DNA of 64,000 nt, taken from contig JAMXBD010000367.1 in NCBI GenBank assembly GCA_024138025.1, positions 186,001 to 250,000 on the forward strand, given 5' to 3'. The stretch comes from Combretum micranthum. Its lineage: Eukaryota > Streptophyta > Magnoliopsida > Myrtales > Combretaceae. Shown piece after piece: positions 22,691-34,064 of the stretch (position 1 is its first letter; the number at the start of each line of letters is the position of its first letter). The notes under the pieces are model-generated. The model was not told the DNA's origin, did not search any database, and saw only the letters and a program-made list of their open reading frames with translations. The position numbers were made by a program, and so were the translations under genes.

Positions 22691-24614
22691 TGCATTTTCA
22701 TGCGTCGAGCCATTCTTTTGACTGGCTGCGCTGCACTACACTCGGCATATTGTCCCTCGGAAATTTTGCGAGCATAGTTGCTGCTGCAAGCCTTGCCTTC
22801 TCATCAAAGCCAAGTAGATCAAAGAAATTTCTAAAATTTGAAGTCTTCAAAAGCGCCGCGCAATGGGTGCACAATCATTTTCCTCAATTACATGTTGTTT
22901 TCCTTTTGTGTTACTTGCCTCAGCAAGTGGTGTATCACTGGCCTCGACCATGGCAGGATCATGAATAACGACGTTGACAGCACCACGCTGATTGTTATGG
23001 GTTGGAAGTGGATTGTTCCTAACGTCGTTATTTTCAATAACGAGCTCTCCATTCTGCACTCTTTCATTGAAAATTCTCTTCAAAGTAAAACAATCCCTAG
23101 TAGGATGCCCTACAATCCTGTGGAACCTACAAAACTTGGGATCATTCTTCTCCTCTTGAGTTGGTAAACGCTCTACCCTTGGGAGCTTAAGATTTCCATC
23201 TCTCAACCATTGATCGAGCATAGCATGCACTTTTCCCATTGAACAAGGATATGTTGGCACTTCCTTTGTTCTCTCACGTCCAGACTTTTCAACTCTTCGT
23301 TTCTTCTCATCTTTGGGATCTCACTTTGAGTTGCATTCACAGACGGTCCTCTTTTGTTAAAATTCATTTCCTCCTCTCTGTGCGCGACAGAATTGTTAGT
23401 CCTTCGCGCGTTTCAACCAGAGTGGAGAATGAAGCTAAAGAAAGATTTTCTAGATGCACCGCGTACTCAGTAAACATGCCTTGGATACAAATTTTCACCA
23501 GCTCTCTTTCATCACATATGTCTTGGATGTCTAGTGAACGCTCTCTGAAGCGCTCAATATAATCCATCAAGTCTTCCTTGGGCTTTTGACGGATTCGTCC
23601 CATATCAGTCAAGGTCACTCGTTCTTGTGTGGAAAAATTTCTCTAGGAACATTTTGCACATGGTTGCCCATGAATCTACAGATCCAGGGGGAAGATTCAC
23701 GTACCAAGTGTACGCTTTCTCTGTGAGGGACTTAGAAAATTCCTTCAACTTTAAATCATCATCAAATCCATAAACCTCTAGTGTTTCAATGAACTTCAAC
23801 AAATGTTCCTTGGCACTTCCCTTTTTACCATTGAATAGCATGAATTTTGGACTCACGTAGTCCTGAGGATATGGCTTAGCAGCAATACGTTGATTGTATG
23901 GGAGTTTGAGATCCAATACTCCCACATCTGACTTAGCTTGTATTTCCCTCAGGTACATGTCCAGATCTTCCTTCGTGATGAAAGTACCCTTAGGAGTTGA
24001 AGTAGTGGTGTAGCTGGAGTGGCCGTTTGGAGTAAAGTTGCGTTGGGTTGAATAGTGGGTCCACCAATGACAATTGGTGGTGTAGCCTGTGAGGATGAAG
24101 ATCCTCCAAGTTAAGCATGTAATGCAGGCTGGGAAGTTGATGGTGTTCCAAGCTGAATTCCAGTATTCATTACCTGAGGTGCAAGCGGTTGCATGATTAC
24201 AGGCTCTAATGGAGGGATTTGCTCTCCAACTCTGGTAGGATCTTGTTCAGGAATAGGAGTAGGATTAGGAGGTGGAGCAACTTGAGGTGCCCGAGAAGCG
24301 CGTTGTTGTGCAACAACAACAGGGGTAGACGAAGTCGCACCTTGTTGCGTGGCAGCAATAGCAGCTATTCCAGGCAGGTACTGAGCAAATATTGTCATGA
24401 ATTGTTGGAATTGTCTTGCAGACTCTTGCATTGATTGATTGACTTGTTTGGTATTTTCTTGCACAGCACGCAAGATCTCAGCATTGTCGATTTGAGCACC
24501 AGTAGGTTGGTTCACATCCTCAAGTGCTGGCATGTCATGTTCGTAGCCTCGGATAACATTAAGTTCTTGAGTGTACCTCAGTGGGATCGGTAGGTCTCTT
24601 CTTGGAGGTGCCAT
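22691..24614 (-). pseudogene. Tat gag
   Basis: The likely start is the ATG at 24612-24614 (MAPPRRDLPIPLRY), 22 bp inside the primer site. A Q/P-rich N-terminal part runs to about 24110. The retrotransposon gag core lies at 23364-23958: LFNGKKGSAKEHLLKFIE, EKAYTWYVNLPPGSV and YIERFRERSLDI. The C-terminal frame 22847-23260 has a CRFHRIVGHPTRDCFTLK stretch, a partial zinc-knuckle-like pattern. Several stops and frameshifts break it. Gag forms the particle around the element's RNA. Confidence 0.8.
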
Positions 24615-24635
24615 CACACAAGTGTTGATTTCCCT

Positions 24636-24653
24636 TCCCCAGTGGAGTCGCCA
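24636..24653 (-). other. Primer binding site, tRNA-Arg type
   Basis: On the - strand this reads TGGCGACTCCACTGGGGA, four bases after the 5' LTR. It is the complement of the CCA-bearing 3' end of a plant tRNA-Arg (recalled, not searched). This primer is common in Tat/Ogre elements. Confidence 0.85.
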
Positions 24654-24657
24654 AAAA

Positions 24658-25310
24658 TGTGTGGGTATGAATGGATGCAACGATCACGTGCGTGTCGCGT
24701 GACTATCGCGCTACGCGTGACCTAGGGAAACAACACGTGATAGGATGATCAAGAGAGTATCGTGTAGGGAGGAGGAGTAGGCAATCTCAATAGGCTCTAA
24801 CACACGTGTGACAGGCAAGGGAGCTATTGAGCATCAACCTCACTAAGTACCACGAATATCGTGTGCGTTCTTGAGTAAGTCAAGTAATCGATTCACAAAA
24901 ATGGAAAATCCGACAGCACAACGGTGTTTGTCCAAGATTTCACCCCTTTTCAAATGAGGTAAGGACTAAGGTATTTATAGAAAATCTAGTTGTCAATGTC
25001 GTCCGTCAGATGAGACAGACGACCAACAGCCAAGATGAGTCCCTCTCACTATGGATATGGATGTAGGCTCCCTTATGGACCTAGGCCCATTGAGGCCTCC
25101 ATTGTAATGTGTGTGAGCCAATTTGAGAAAGGTTGCAATTGGGCAGGCCAATTCCAACGGGCCCTACTCCAAGCCTTCCATGCCAATTCTCCCATGATCA
25201 TCCCAATTGAACTGGGCCTAATTCTTTAAGCCTTGTCACATTAGCCCAAAGAATTAAATCCAAATAAAAATAAGGCTCAAGGCCTTTGTAAGCAGATTTA
25301 TACATCTACA
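24658..25310 (-). repeat. 5' LTR of the Tat element
   Basis: The partner copy is 5180-5833. It drives transcription toward lower coordinates. The differences between the two copies are mostly single transitions, spread evenly. Confidence 0.92.
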
Positions 25311-25315
25311 CATGT

Positions 25316-25443
25316 TAAGAAGACCGAGGGCTTGAAAAGCTTGTTTGCATGGACTAATAAGATGAATGATTCTCGTTCCAATTCCGATGTACAAAAAAAG
25401 AAGAATAAATATTCGAGGATGAATCTTCTTCAACCGGGGGCTA
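25316..25443 (+). other. 3' internal remnant and polypurine tract of the outer gypsy element
   Basis: This is the outer element's internal DNA resuming after the CATGT duplication. It has no protein match. AACCGGGGGCTA just before 25444 sits where a polypurine tract belongs. Nothing of RT, RNase H or integrase is present. Confidence 0.7.
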
Positions 25444-26171
25444 TGATAGGAATCAAGTTGCTTCAATGTGTAGAAAAGGAAAACCAAAACACAAGACAAC
25501 AAAGAGGAAGCAATCAGCAAATCATGGGTATGGAAGGGACTGGGATAGCCTTGGATTAAGGCCTATACAAGCCCTACACCGGCGGTGTAGCTACCTTACA
25601 TCGATGGCATTGAAGACCTAAGCCGACGGCGTTGCTTTCCAGTTGCCGGTGTTACTGTTCACAGTTTCAAAATTTCTATCGCCAATAATCAACACTACCA
25701 GCATTACTGTATTAATTGCCAGCATTTATTTATTTATTTCCAGCGTATATTAAGTTTTAGGTTATTTCCTTTATATATGTTTTAAGGTTTTCATAGGAGA
25801 GATAGTTTTCGGGATATTACTTTAAGAGCACTTTGAGTGAGAGAACCTTATTGTGGTTTGTTGATTATTGAGATCTAATTTATCTCTTTAAGCTTTTTGT
25901 TCTTATCAATTCTTGTTGTCATATGGAATTGTGGCAAGCATTGTTATTTGAATCTTGAGATTCATTTGACACCATGAGTGATTTATAGATCGTGGATTCT
26001 ATCGATCTGTAATTTATTCACACACTAGTTTGATTTTGTTGTTCATGGTTTTCGATCGAGTGACGATTTCATCCATATCTAATTTATGTTTTCAAATTCA
26101 TATTAAACTAGAAAAACTTAAAAGATAAAAGATCATATTTTGATTCAAGAAATGTTGAAGGGATCGCGTCA
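25444..26171 (+). repeat. 3' LTR of the outer gypsy element
   Basis: Partner of 2773-3469, about 30 bp longer because of small insertions (for example an extra GGTGTAGCTACC segment near 25584). The CCACA duplication follows at once. Confidence 0.85.
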
Positions 26172-26176
26172 CCACA

Positions 26177-26639
26177 GGCGTACATAAGACCTTACTGGCA
26201 TATGGATTAAATTTGTCTTCATCTTAACTAGCATGTATGGCCGTATAAAGGCACTAACTGGGTTCTAGAGTCGAATTCTCTTCCTTCATTTTAGAACTAT
26301 GGACATACTTGAGAACATACTGGCTACTGGTTCTAGTCTTCAGCCTTCCCAAGAGATTTACGGGCGTACAAAGGTACGTGTTGGCGTCTGGTTCTATTTT
26401 TTGTTTTTTTGTTGGGAATTACGGGCATGCAAAGTCCCGTACTGGCCTCTAACCATGAGTTTTTCTACGTTAGTTGGGAAGTGCGATTGTGAATTGTAAT
26501 TATCCTTATGCTTTTTTGCTCTTTTGCTTGAATTTGATTAGATTCTCCTCATGTTTCCAATATGCTCAAATTTGACCCGAAATAAATATATATACTAATT
26601 AAGTACCTATTCTACTATGGATCCCATCAATAAATCATA
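26177..26639. other. Intergenic DNA with short degenerate repeats
   Basis: No gene is seen. Around 26235, 26360 and 26420 a word like CGTACAAAGGTACGTGTTGG, followed by CTGGTTCTA, recurs in degenerate form. Origin unknown. Confidence 0.4.
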
Positions 26640-27080
26640 AATTAGACTCAATTTTCCAATTTAAATGATAAGAAATCATGCCTATAAAATTCAAATCTAT
26701 TCCTGTTTAGTAACTTAGTGAAAATATTTGTAAATTGGTAGTTATTAAAGACAACTTTAATATTGACATTTCCATTTAATACATGGTATTTAATGAAATG
26801 ATGCCTAATTTCTATATGTTTTGATCTAAAATGTTATACAAGATTCTATATCAATTTAATAATACTAGTAGTATCACAATTGTCACTTTTTTTTTTTTAA
26901 TTTATAAACCATAATCTTGAAGTCATTGTTTGTTCTCTGTGCATGATAGTTACCAAATGAGACATATTTAGCTGCCTATTGATATGACTACTGACTTTTG
27001 TTTCTTTTCTATTAATTTTACTCTTACATAATTAGTATCTGAGTATCCTACTAAATTAAACTTTTTTTTTTATGATACTA
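26640..27080 (-). pseudogene. Copia RNase H remnant
   Basis: The - strand reading gives FNLVGYSDTNY near 27055, then CDTTS near 26880, SKHIEIRHHFIKYHVLNG near 26815, and QFTNIFTKLLNRNRFEF near 26700. In this order they match the C-terminal RNase H of plant Ty1/copia polyproteins (GYSDADYAG, RTKHIEIRHHF, LADIFTKPL). Stops and frameshifts are frequent. No matching integrase or RT was found next to it. Confidence 0.72.
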
Positions 27081-27089
27081 AATTTCTAA

Positions 27090-28832
27090 TTTTGAAGTAG
27101 ATGATATGCACTTGAAAAATTTTTTAATAGCATTAAATGTCTCACCAATCTATCCAAGAGTTGCAAAGTACTATTCCATGTTAAGAGCAAAGTTCTTCAA
27201 TTGCTTAATGTTTCTCTCAGCAAATTATTTAGATCTAACATCTATCTACGTGCTTCTAGTACAGGAACTTGAGCGAGACTGTTTATAACAACTCATGCCA
27301 GCGAGATAACTCGTGCCCTCAACTCTTCCATTGTCCAAAACATATACAATTAGTTGTTTCATTTCACAACTTCCACAAATATCCACATCTCATCTCTAAA
27401 TGTACTTGTAATGACTACAAAATTATCAGCTAACTCACCAACCTTCGTATAAACTTCTAGGCTTGTTATTGAAAGATATGCTACTCTTAGATTAAGTGTC
27501 ACCTAGGTGTTGAGATGCTCCTTAACGTGGTTCAAACTTTTCTCTCAGTTTCCAAGCCTTTTGTCTATATCTTCTTGTTTAATGCTATTAATCATGGTCA
27601 ATCCCTGTATAAGAATTGATAAAAAAAATGTATTTTTTAAAATATTTATTGTACACAAACAAAGTAGTTAATATGAAACTTAACTCTATGGTATGAAATG
27701 ACTAAATCAACCCTTATACAATAAACTTTACATATGAAAATATATATAATAACATGCTATCTCAATCTAATTGTGCTAGTGTTGGTGTGAAATTGGTAGG
27801 ATGATTAATGAAAGTGGCAGTAGATAGATTCTTCTGAGGGTATTAGCATAATGATGACAAGTAGGAGTATCTTTGACTAATACCTAAGCTATAGCAACTT
27901 ATTTACGCATAAAATGATAATTAATGTCATCGTGTGTCGTATGATTGTGATGAGTGGAATTTCCAGTCATATAGATAACTCAGTATTATTTCAACACAAA
28001 ATAATAGATTGTTTCCTAGGTGAGATGACAAATCAAGTAGTGGTCTTTACGAAGGGAATTGTGATACAAGGTAAATGAGGGTTTTTTTTTTTTTATCATG
28101 ATGAAGGGTGCATGGAGGTTTAGGAGTATAATTCGGGTGTTAGCTTTGAGGCTTGGGTCTAATAGTGGTCGTGAGTGTCATGTAGGTTTGAATCAGGTCT
28201 CCAAGGGTTGAAGGGGGTTGTAATAAAAAAATGTTTTGGATGGTAGTGAGTTTCGGTGTTTCCAGTGAGAGATTGCTGAAGGTGTTGCTAGTTTGATTAA
28301 TGGTGGAAGTATAGTAATGGAGAAGAAGATGATAAGGATAGAAGATGGTTCACAATAGAAGAATCTTATTGAAGAAGTTGTTTGTTTGTTTGGTATTGAT
28401 TAAGATTGGTTGTAAAAAAAAAGTAAAAAGTAAAAAAGACGGGTCATCGAACAAGTTGTGATGGCAATGGCAACAAGAGAGAAAAAAAAGGGAATGATAG
28501 AGACTCCAAAAAAGTACAAATTAAAATCAATTTATATTTTACTTGGTGCTCTAATACCATGTACAAGAATTGATAAAAACGTGTTTCCTTGATCTTGAAT
28601 AATGTTTATAATGCAAGAACAAAGTAAATAACATGTGTAGAAGGTCATTTTGGTAATTGGGCTCTCGACACAATTTAATACCATGGAATGATCTTTTAAG
28701 CTAGTGATAAAGCTTAGAAGATTGATTAAAAAAAGGGATGTCTTAGGAATATTTGGTTTGGTAGACTTTGAATGGGGACCGCTAAACTAGTTTCCACTCT
28801 TAGCCTTATTTAGTTTTCTACTTTTTGTGCGA
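27090..28832. repeat. Degenerate retroelement DNA, no gene
   Basis: Two similar segments begin TGTA(T/C)AAGAATTGATAAAA at 27606 and 28560. The second is preceded by GCTCTAATACCA (28548-28559), a slightly altered complement of the tRNA-Met primer site. They may be LTRs of a decayed - strand element of about 1 kb. Ends and duplications are not clear. Between them the sequence is AT- and GT-rich with homopolymer runs and no recognisable protein. Confidence 0.35.
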
Positions 28833-28837
28833 AAAGT

Positions 28838-30201
28838 TGATGTGTCGAATCTTTAAGTTTTAAAATTTATAATCTTGTAAATTCTAGATCCACACAAGGC
28901 AGTGCACCTATCGTGTAGTATAGAATTTAACTCGGATATCGTCCTAGGGATCAATGTGCAGCTACTAGTAATTACCCTTTAACTATTATCTAGCCAAATC
29001 AAGAGTGAATTTTATACTAAACTAATCACTAATTCTAATCTAAGATAAACCCAAGAACCTTAACCCAAGATATGCACAATTAAATGAAGATAAACGATTC
29101 ACAACAAAACCCTTGGTTTTGAACTTTTGATCAACCCTAGCCTCCTTCATCTCTAAAAGTGGATTCACTAGAATGAACTTTGATTTTGAACTATCGGGTT
29201 ACTTAAATAGATTAATTACTCTCTTCAACTTAATTAAACCCTAACCCTAAATTGTAAAAATGGGAATTTCTTCCGTCACAAAGGTCAATTTAGAATCGCT
29301 TAAAGCTCATGAACCCTAATCGATAGAAAGTTAGAAAAACCCTATTTTTAGGTGGATTACTTAACCCCTTTGCTCATGAGAGATCATACTCATTAATCAA
29401 AATCTTCTTTCAAATTAACAAGAATCGAGTTTGTAACAACTTTGACCTAAAATTATCACAAACAACATTATATATCATGAAGCAAATCCAAAATCAATTT
29501 ACATTCAAGTGATCGACAAGTCTTTACATGAAGGCTAGGGTTTCTCAAAACCTAGGGTTACACAACCACTCTTCCATAGAAAAGATAACAACACAAATAA
29601 TAAGCATAATGGAAGAAGAAAAAGGAGAAATCATCAGGATAAAACCCTTGTAGATGTGTAGTTGAGAATCTTCAAGTGGAAGTACGATTTTCCCCCTTCA
29701 AGAGCTCTCCAAAGGCATCCCTAGGGTTATGGGATAAAGTTATCTATTCAATGAATTAATTTTTTCGCAAGAAGGCATGTATATATATACATTAATGCCT
29801 ATACGACCCCTACACGACCCGTGTACATCGAGGTCATGTACTCATTAAAGTAGCGTATTTTTCCCTTGTTGGCACATGTACACGACCTAATGTACACAAC
29901 TAATGTATGAGAGGTCGTGTACCCTTGATTCTTGGCTAAATCTTCAAAATTTCTTCAAAAAACGCTCCTCCAAAAGTACACAAATGGTGTGAATGTCACT
30001 AGTGTATGGGTAGCAACTCTGCAAAAGCTCCAAAAATTGGCTTCTTTCCTTGATAATCCCTTGAAAAGCTCGATTGTTTGATGATTGTCCCTGAAACAAA
30101 AGATTAACTCAATAAAGATCCTTTTCCTCAATATTTAAACAAATAGCATATAAAATATGCCCAATATAGCACCAACAATTCGAGTCTTTGGACACTTATC
30201 A
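28838..30201 (-). repeat. 3' LTR of the Athila element
   Basis: It is 1364 bp and pairs with 40292-41645. It includes TACACGACC/GGTCGTGTA words at about 29800-29930, the same family as the tandem array at 34065-34385. On the - strand a purine tract (GTGTGGGAAAGTT) at 30202-30214 abuts it. Confidence 0.93.
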
Positions 30202-30214
30202 AACTTTCCCACAC

Positions 30215-31756
30215 TTAAATATTTGCTTGTCCTCAAGCAAACAACTTAGGACAAAAAGGATCTATCATCAAATATACTCAAAAAGTTTCTTTTCACAAAA
30301 TTAAGATCCACATAGCATTCATTAATTCCTTGAGATACTAGCGACTCACTTCATACCTACCACTCTAACCCATCACATAAATGTAATTAGCATACTAGAA
30401 TCAAAATTTTAAGGCTAATCCAGGTAAGTTAAACTTTACCCTCACCATTTAACAGCAGATTCCTAAGTCACAAACTAAAAACAAATTCAAGCATAGCAAA
30501 ATGAACTTAGTTACACTTCACCACCAATTAACAAGTATATAAGCCTTTCAATCACTCCTCCAAGCACAATAACCTAGAAAGAAAGCATATGACATCTTTT
30601 AATCCCCTAGATTTTTTCCAATTGGTTAAAATCTCTTCAAAAATAATTTTTTTTTACAGTCTTTAGAGGGGGAGGTTTTGGCCTCCATCTTTTCAATTTC
30701 CTCTAGGTGGGTTTTTGCCCTCATCTTTTAGACTCAATTTTATTTTGTTTTTGTTTTTTTTTTTTTTTATTCAATTGTGTATAAGAAGCTTGCTTAATCA
30801 GTAGCGGGGTTAGACTTCGCTCTTCTGAGGGACCAAAGCCCGCCCATACTAACTAAGCTTTTCATTTAGCACAACAATTGATTGAAAAATTTTCAAAGAG
30901 ATTATTGCAAAAGGATCACCAAGAGAAAAATTTCATTTGCCTCTTTCTTAAAAGGTTAGAAGGCTTTCAAAGCTTTTTGAAAAAGAAAATATACTAATTA
31001 ACAGGCTTAGAAGTATAACCATTTAACTTTTAACTAGGGACTTCGATCTACTTTTAGACTCAAGATTCCATTATTAAATAGTAAGTAAGATCAACTCACC
31101 TAGATTTCATCTTATAATTTCGACTAAGTATGCTAGCTACAAGATAAGTGAGCAAGGCATTGAGTAAGTCGCTTTTTCTTTTCTTGATTTTAATGCTAAT
31201 TTAAAATTTTTTTTAGAGCATATTTTCAAGATTTATTAACTAAAATCAAACTTTTAAAGCACAAAAGCAAACATGAAAGTGGGGGGCTTTTGAATAAGTT
31301 CAAATTTTGGCACACACTGATACACCAAATGATATGTTCAACTAAGTGCATAGAGACCAGTATCATCAGGACCCGAATATTCCCTTCAGAATTACCCCCT
31401 TCCCCACACTTAATTCAGACAGTGTCCTCAGTGTCTATTAAAACAATCAAAATAAAGGGGAAAAGAGGTAAAGAAATAAGAAGAAGAAAAGGAATTGAGA
31501 ACTTCCCCAATACAGCATTGGATTCAAAGACAAAAGTTGTTGCACTAGGAGCTTGCAAACAAAGACCTAAAAGAAGCAAACGAACAAACAACAGCTATAC
31601 AGGTTACCCTACTCTAAACATCCATCAGGAACATAAGAAAAAGCAACAAGAGTCTTCCCACAAGGGGGCTCCCAAAAAGAGACTACAAACCAGCCACAAA
31701 GTCTTAAAACAGAAAATAGAATTATAGACAACATGAGCAACAACAAGAGAGGTAAA
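30215..31756. other. Non-coding 3' region of the Athila element
   Basis: No recognisable protein on either strand. It contains T- and A-runs (30651, 30746) and an inverted GGAGGTTTTGGCC/TTTTTGCCC zone near 30670-30720. The + frame 31290-31727 is basic and matches nothing. Confidence 0.5.
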
Positions 31757-33199
31757 TCATTTATCCTCATCTTCAGCATCAGATGTGGCCTCCTCATCAT
31801 CATCATCATCATCATCATCCGCCTCAGTTGTTGCCTCCTCCTCATCATCATCATCATCTTCAATTTCTACTTCGATTTCCTCTTCAGAACCTAAATCAGC
31901 CACTTCCTTGTCTGAGCTAGATGATAAAACTAATGGAGCTTTGCCTTTTCGATCAACCACTGGGGGCGGTTCACTCTCTTCAGAAGTGGTCCCACCGGGC
32001 TAGGACTCGTAGCTTGGAAGGTTCTCAGGGGGTTTTGAGAGGCAGCCAGCCACTGTTTGGAGAAAACTCCAAACTACCGCTCTAAACTTCTTGTTTTTCT
32101 TCCGCTCCTCCCTATTCTTTTGCTTTTCTTCTCGAAATTCCTTCCTGAAGGATTTCCATTCCTTACCCAAGATCGACACCTGAGGAGTGGATGATCCTGA
32201 AGCTGGAGAGCTCAAAGGAGCTCTAGGTGGTGTAGAATACTGCTTGGAAGGAACTAGCCTCTCCCCGACCCTACAAAGTCCCCAGTGTCTAAAAGGGCCA
32301 TCCAGTACTTGCTTGACCTCCACCTTGATTGCTTCATTGGAGGGTTCTTCCCAAATCTTCATTCCATGCAACAATTGGGTAATGTAGCCTCCACAAAAGA
32401 TTCCCTTAGTGCGGGGATCAGTAGCTTGGCGAATGACAAAGTGGGCCAATTCAACACCAACATTAATCTTATGCTTGTTGGCAATGCTGTATAGATGCCC
32501 CAATTCAAAATTATTCACCACACCATTGCTACTCTTCCTTACTCCAATGGTATGAGCAAGGATGTGGTGAATGATCTTCAGATTGTCATCCACAATATAA
32601 GAGGCTTTTGATCTTGATGGTTCATATTTCAGATTGCTTTGACACAACTCTTGCCAGACTTCTTAAGGTTCCACACCTTTTGGTAGTCCAATAGGAAGTG
32701 CGCGAAATTCAGCTGTCTCAACTTCCTCCTTGGTATGCAGGCCCATGTAAACACAAAAGTCAGCTAGAGTAATTGTATGTACCACTTTAAAGGCTTGGAA
32801 AGTCAGAACATCATCCACTATCGATCGCCCACGCTATTCTGTAAGTTTCAAAGTGGCTAACACCTCCATAGTGATGTCCCTATAGGCAGTAGTGTATATG
32901 GCAAACAATTTCCCCCACGGCCCAATGGACAACATCTCCTTAATCTCCTCCCGCTTCCCATAATCTGCCAGCATACTCCAATCTAAGTACCTGTGAGCTC
33001 CAAAGGATTTGTGCTCAAACCGCCTCAGTTTTGTCTTAGCCCAGGGAGTTTCAGAAAGTAGAGTAGCAGGTCTTGGTTGTGGTTGTGGTTGTGATACTTT
33101 TTGTCTCTTCGTCGATGTAGGTGAGGATTGGGTAGACTGAGCTTTTGATGTGCGTCGGGATAGACCGGGTCTTCTAACTGGTTGTTTGGGTTTTGCCAT
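31757..33199 (-). pseudogene. Extra Athila ORF (env-position, putative plant transposon protein)
   Basis: It starts at 33197-33199 (MAKPKQPVRRPGLSRRTSK) with a basic Ser/Gln/Pro-rich part, then FGAHRYLDWSMLADYG and YTTAYRDITMEVLATLKL. A stop lies at about 32834. The reading resumes through IGVRKSSNGVVNN, NVGVELAHFVI and GIFCGGYITQLLHGM (32000-32647). After an in-frame TAG at 32000-32002 an acidic tail rich in Asp/Glu runs to 31757. Wording and position, downstream of integrase, match the extra ORF of Athila elements, also annotated as ORF1 or putative plant transposon protein. No signal peptide or membrane segment is visible, so an envelope role is not supported. Confidence 0.7.
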
Positions 33200-34064
33200 C
33201 CCTGTGACAAAAGATCACACAATGGTTGAGAAAAAGTGGGTAAACTCGATCTAAAATTGACACAATAAAGCACTAACAGACCCTACACTCATAGAATACA
33301 AGTACCAAAGCTTTGGAGTGCAATTGACATGAATAGGTACATGTTTCACATAATCTGTGCATACACTAGTAAGTGTACACGAGTAGTGTAGGTGTAGTGT
33401 ACATCTCAAATTTTGAAAAATTCAATTCTTGTGCACAAAAACTCATCTTGATCATCCTAATCACCATTCTACCCATTCTTGTGCATTAGTTTTCACAAAT
33501 TCCTTCAATTCCTTCAAAAGCCCCAATTTTCGCACAAGAACCCTAATTTTTCAATTGACGAATTTTGTCATGGATTTTAATAAAATAAACAGCCCAACAC
33601 GTTTAAGAAGTAGTTAATTTCATGAAAATTGCAAAAGCCCTAATTTATACAACACTTGAAAAATTCACATATACCCTAGATTAGTTGAAATCTATCCAAT
33701 GCATGTAAGATCTAAGGAACTTTCAAGTTAAATCACTACACCAAGCATGTGAATACACTATATACAACAAGAATCAACCCTAACAACCATCCAAAACCCA
33801 TTTCTAGGTAAAAGAAAAATCCAACTACACCTTTGCCTTAGCTCATTTTCGTGGAGAACATGCAAGGAATAGAAAGAAGGAATGGAAATCATACTTGTCT
33901 TGGGGCGATTTGGCACTTGGAGGAGATGGAGATGAAGATGAAAGTGCGTGGGGGAGATGGAATGTGTTCATGACAGAGAGAAAATGGGGGATTACCGGCG
34001 TGATGGAGGAGAGAATGAGCTGGTGTGCGTGTGTGTGGCTTATATAGTGGAGAGCTTTTAATGA
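33200..34064. other. Spacer in the Athila 3' region
   Basis: No gene is seen. GTGTAC/GTAGTGTA words near 33365-33405 echo the neighbouring tandem array. The sequence between is AC-rich, with no protein match. Confidence 0.5.

Larger units (their letters stand above)
5180..25310 (-). mobile_element. Tat-lineage Ty3/gypsy retrotransposon, 20.1 kb, with captured gene cargo
   Basis: LTRs of about 654 and 653 bp (5180-5833 and 24658-25310) are bounded by an exact CATGT duplication (5175-5179 and 25311-25315). A tRNA-Arg-type primer site lies beside the right LTR and a purine tract beside the left one, so the element reads on the - strand. Gene order is gag, protease, RT, RNase H, archaeal-type RNase H, integrase. 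The second RNase H and the long region between integrase and 3' LTR are lineage marks of Tat elements (Ogre/Retand group). That 3' region is about 12.5 kb and holds an antisense plant-mobile-domain gene, a mosaic of PPR gene fragments and a LINE-type zf-RVT/RNase H fragment. I count roughly 15-20 differences between the LTRs, so insertion was fairly recent. Several frames are broken, so the copy is not autonomous. Confidence 0.9.
2773..26171 (+). mobile_element. Old Ty3/gypsy LTR retrotransposon (gag only, pol lost), split by the nested Tat element
   Basis: Two related LTRs, 2773-3469 and 25444-26171, face the same way and are bounded by a 5-bp target duplication CCACA (2768-2772 and 26172-26176). 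The primer site complementary to initiator tRNA-Met starts at 3472, so the element reads on the + strand. Without the 20.1 kb Tat insertion, its internal region is only about 1.8 kb: gag, a decayed protease, then a 128-bp tail with a polypurine tract. RT, RNase H and integrase are missing, so the copy was non-autonomous or deleted before the Tat insertion. The LTRs differ visibly more from each other than those of the nested element, consistent with greater age. The gag style is chromovirus-like, but the lineage is not certain. Confidence 0.88.

Noticed and set aside
24636..24653. A tRNA-Arg gene
   Set aside because: Only the 3' 18 bases match, on the strand and at the position of a primer site; no tRNA body is present.
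31785..32003. Serine-rich + strand open frame
   Set aside because: It is the reverse of the Asp/Glu repeat of the Athila tail, a composition artefact.
31757..33199. A retroviral envelope gene in the Athila element
   Set aside because: No signal peptide or membrane segment is visible; it fits the non-envelope Athila ORF.
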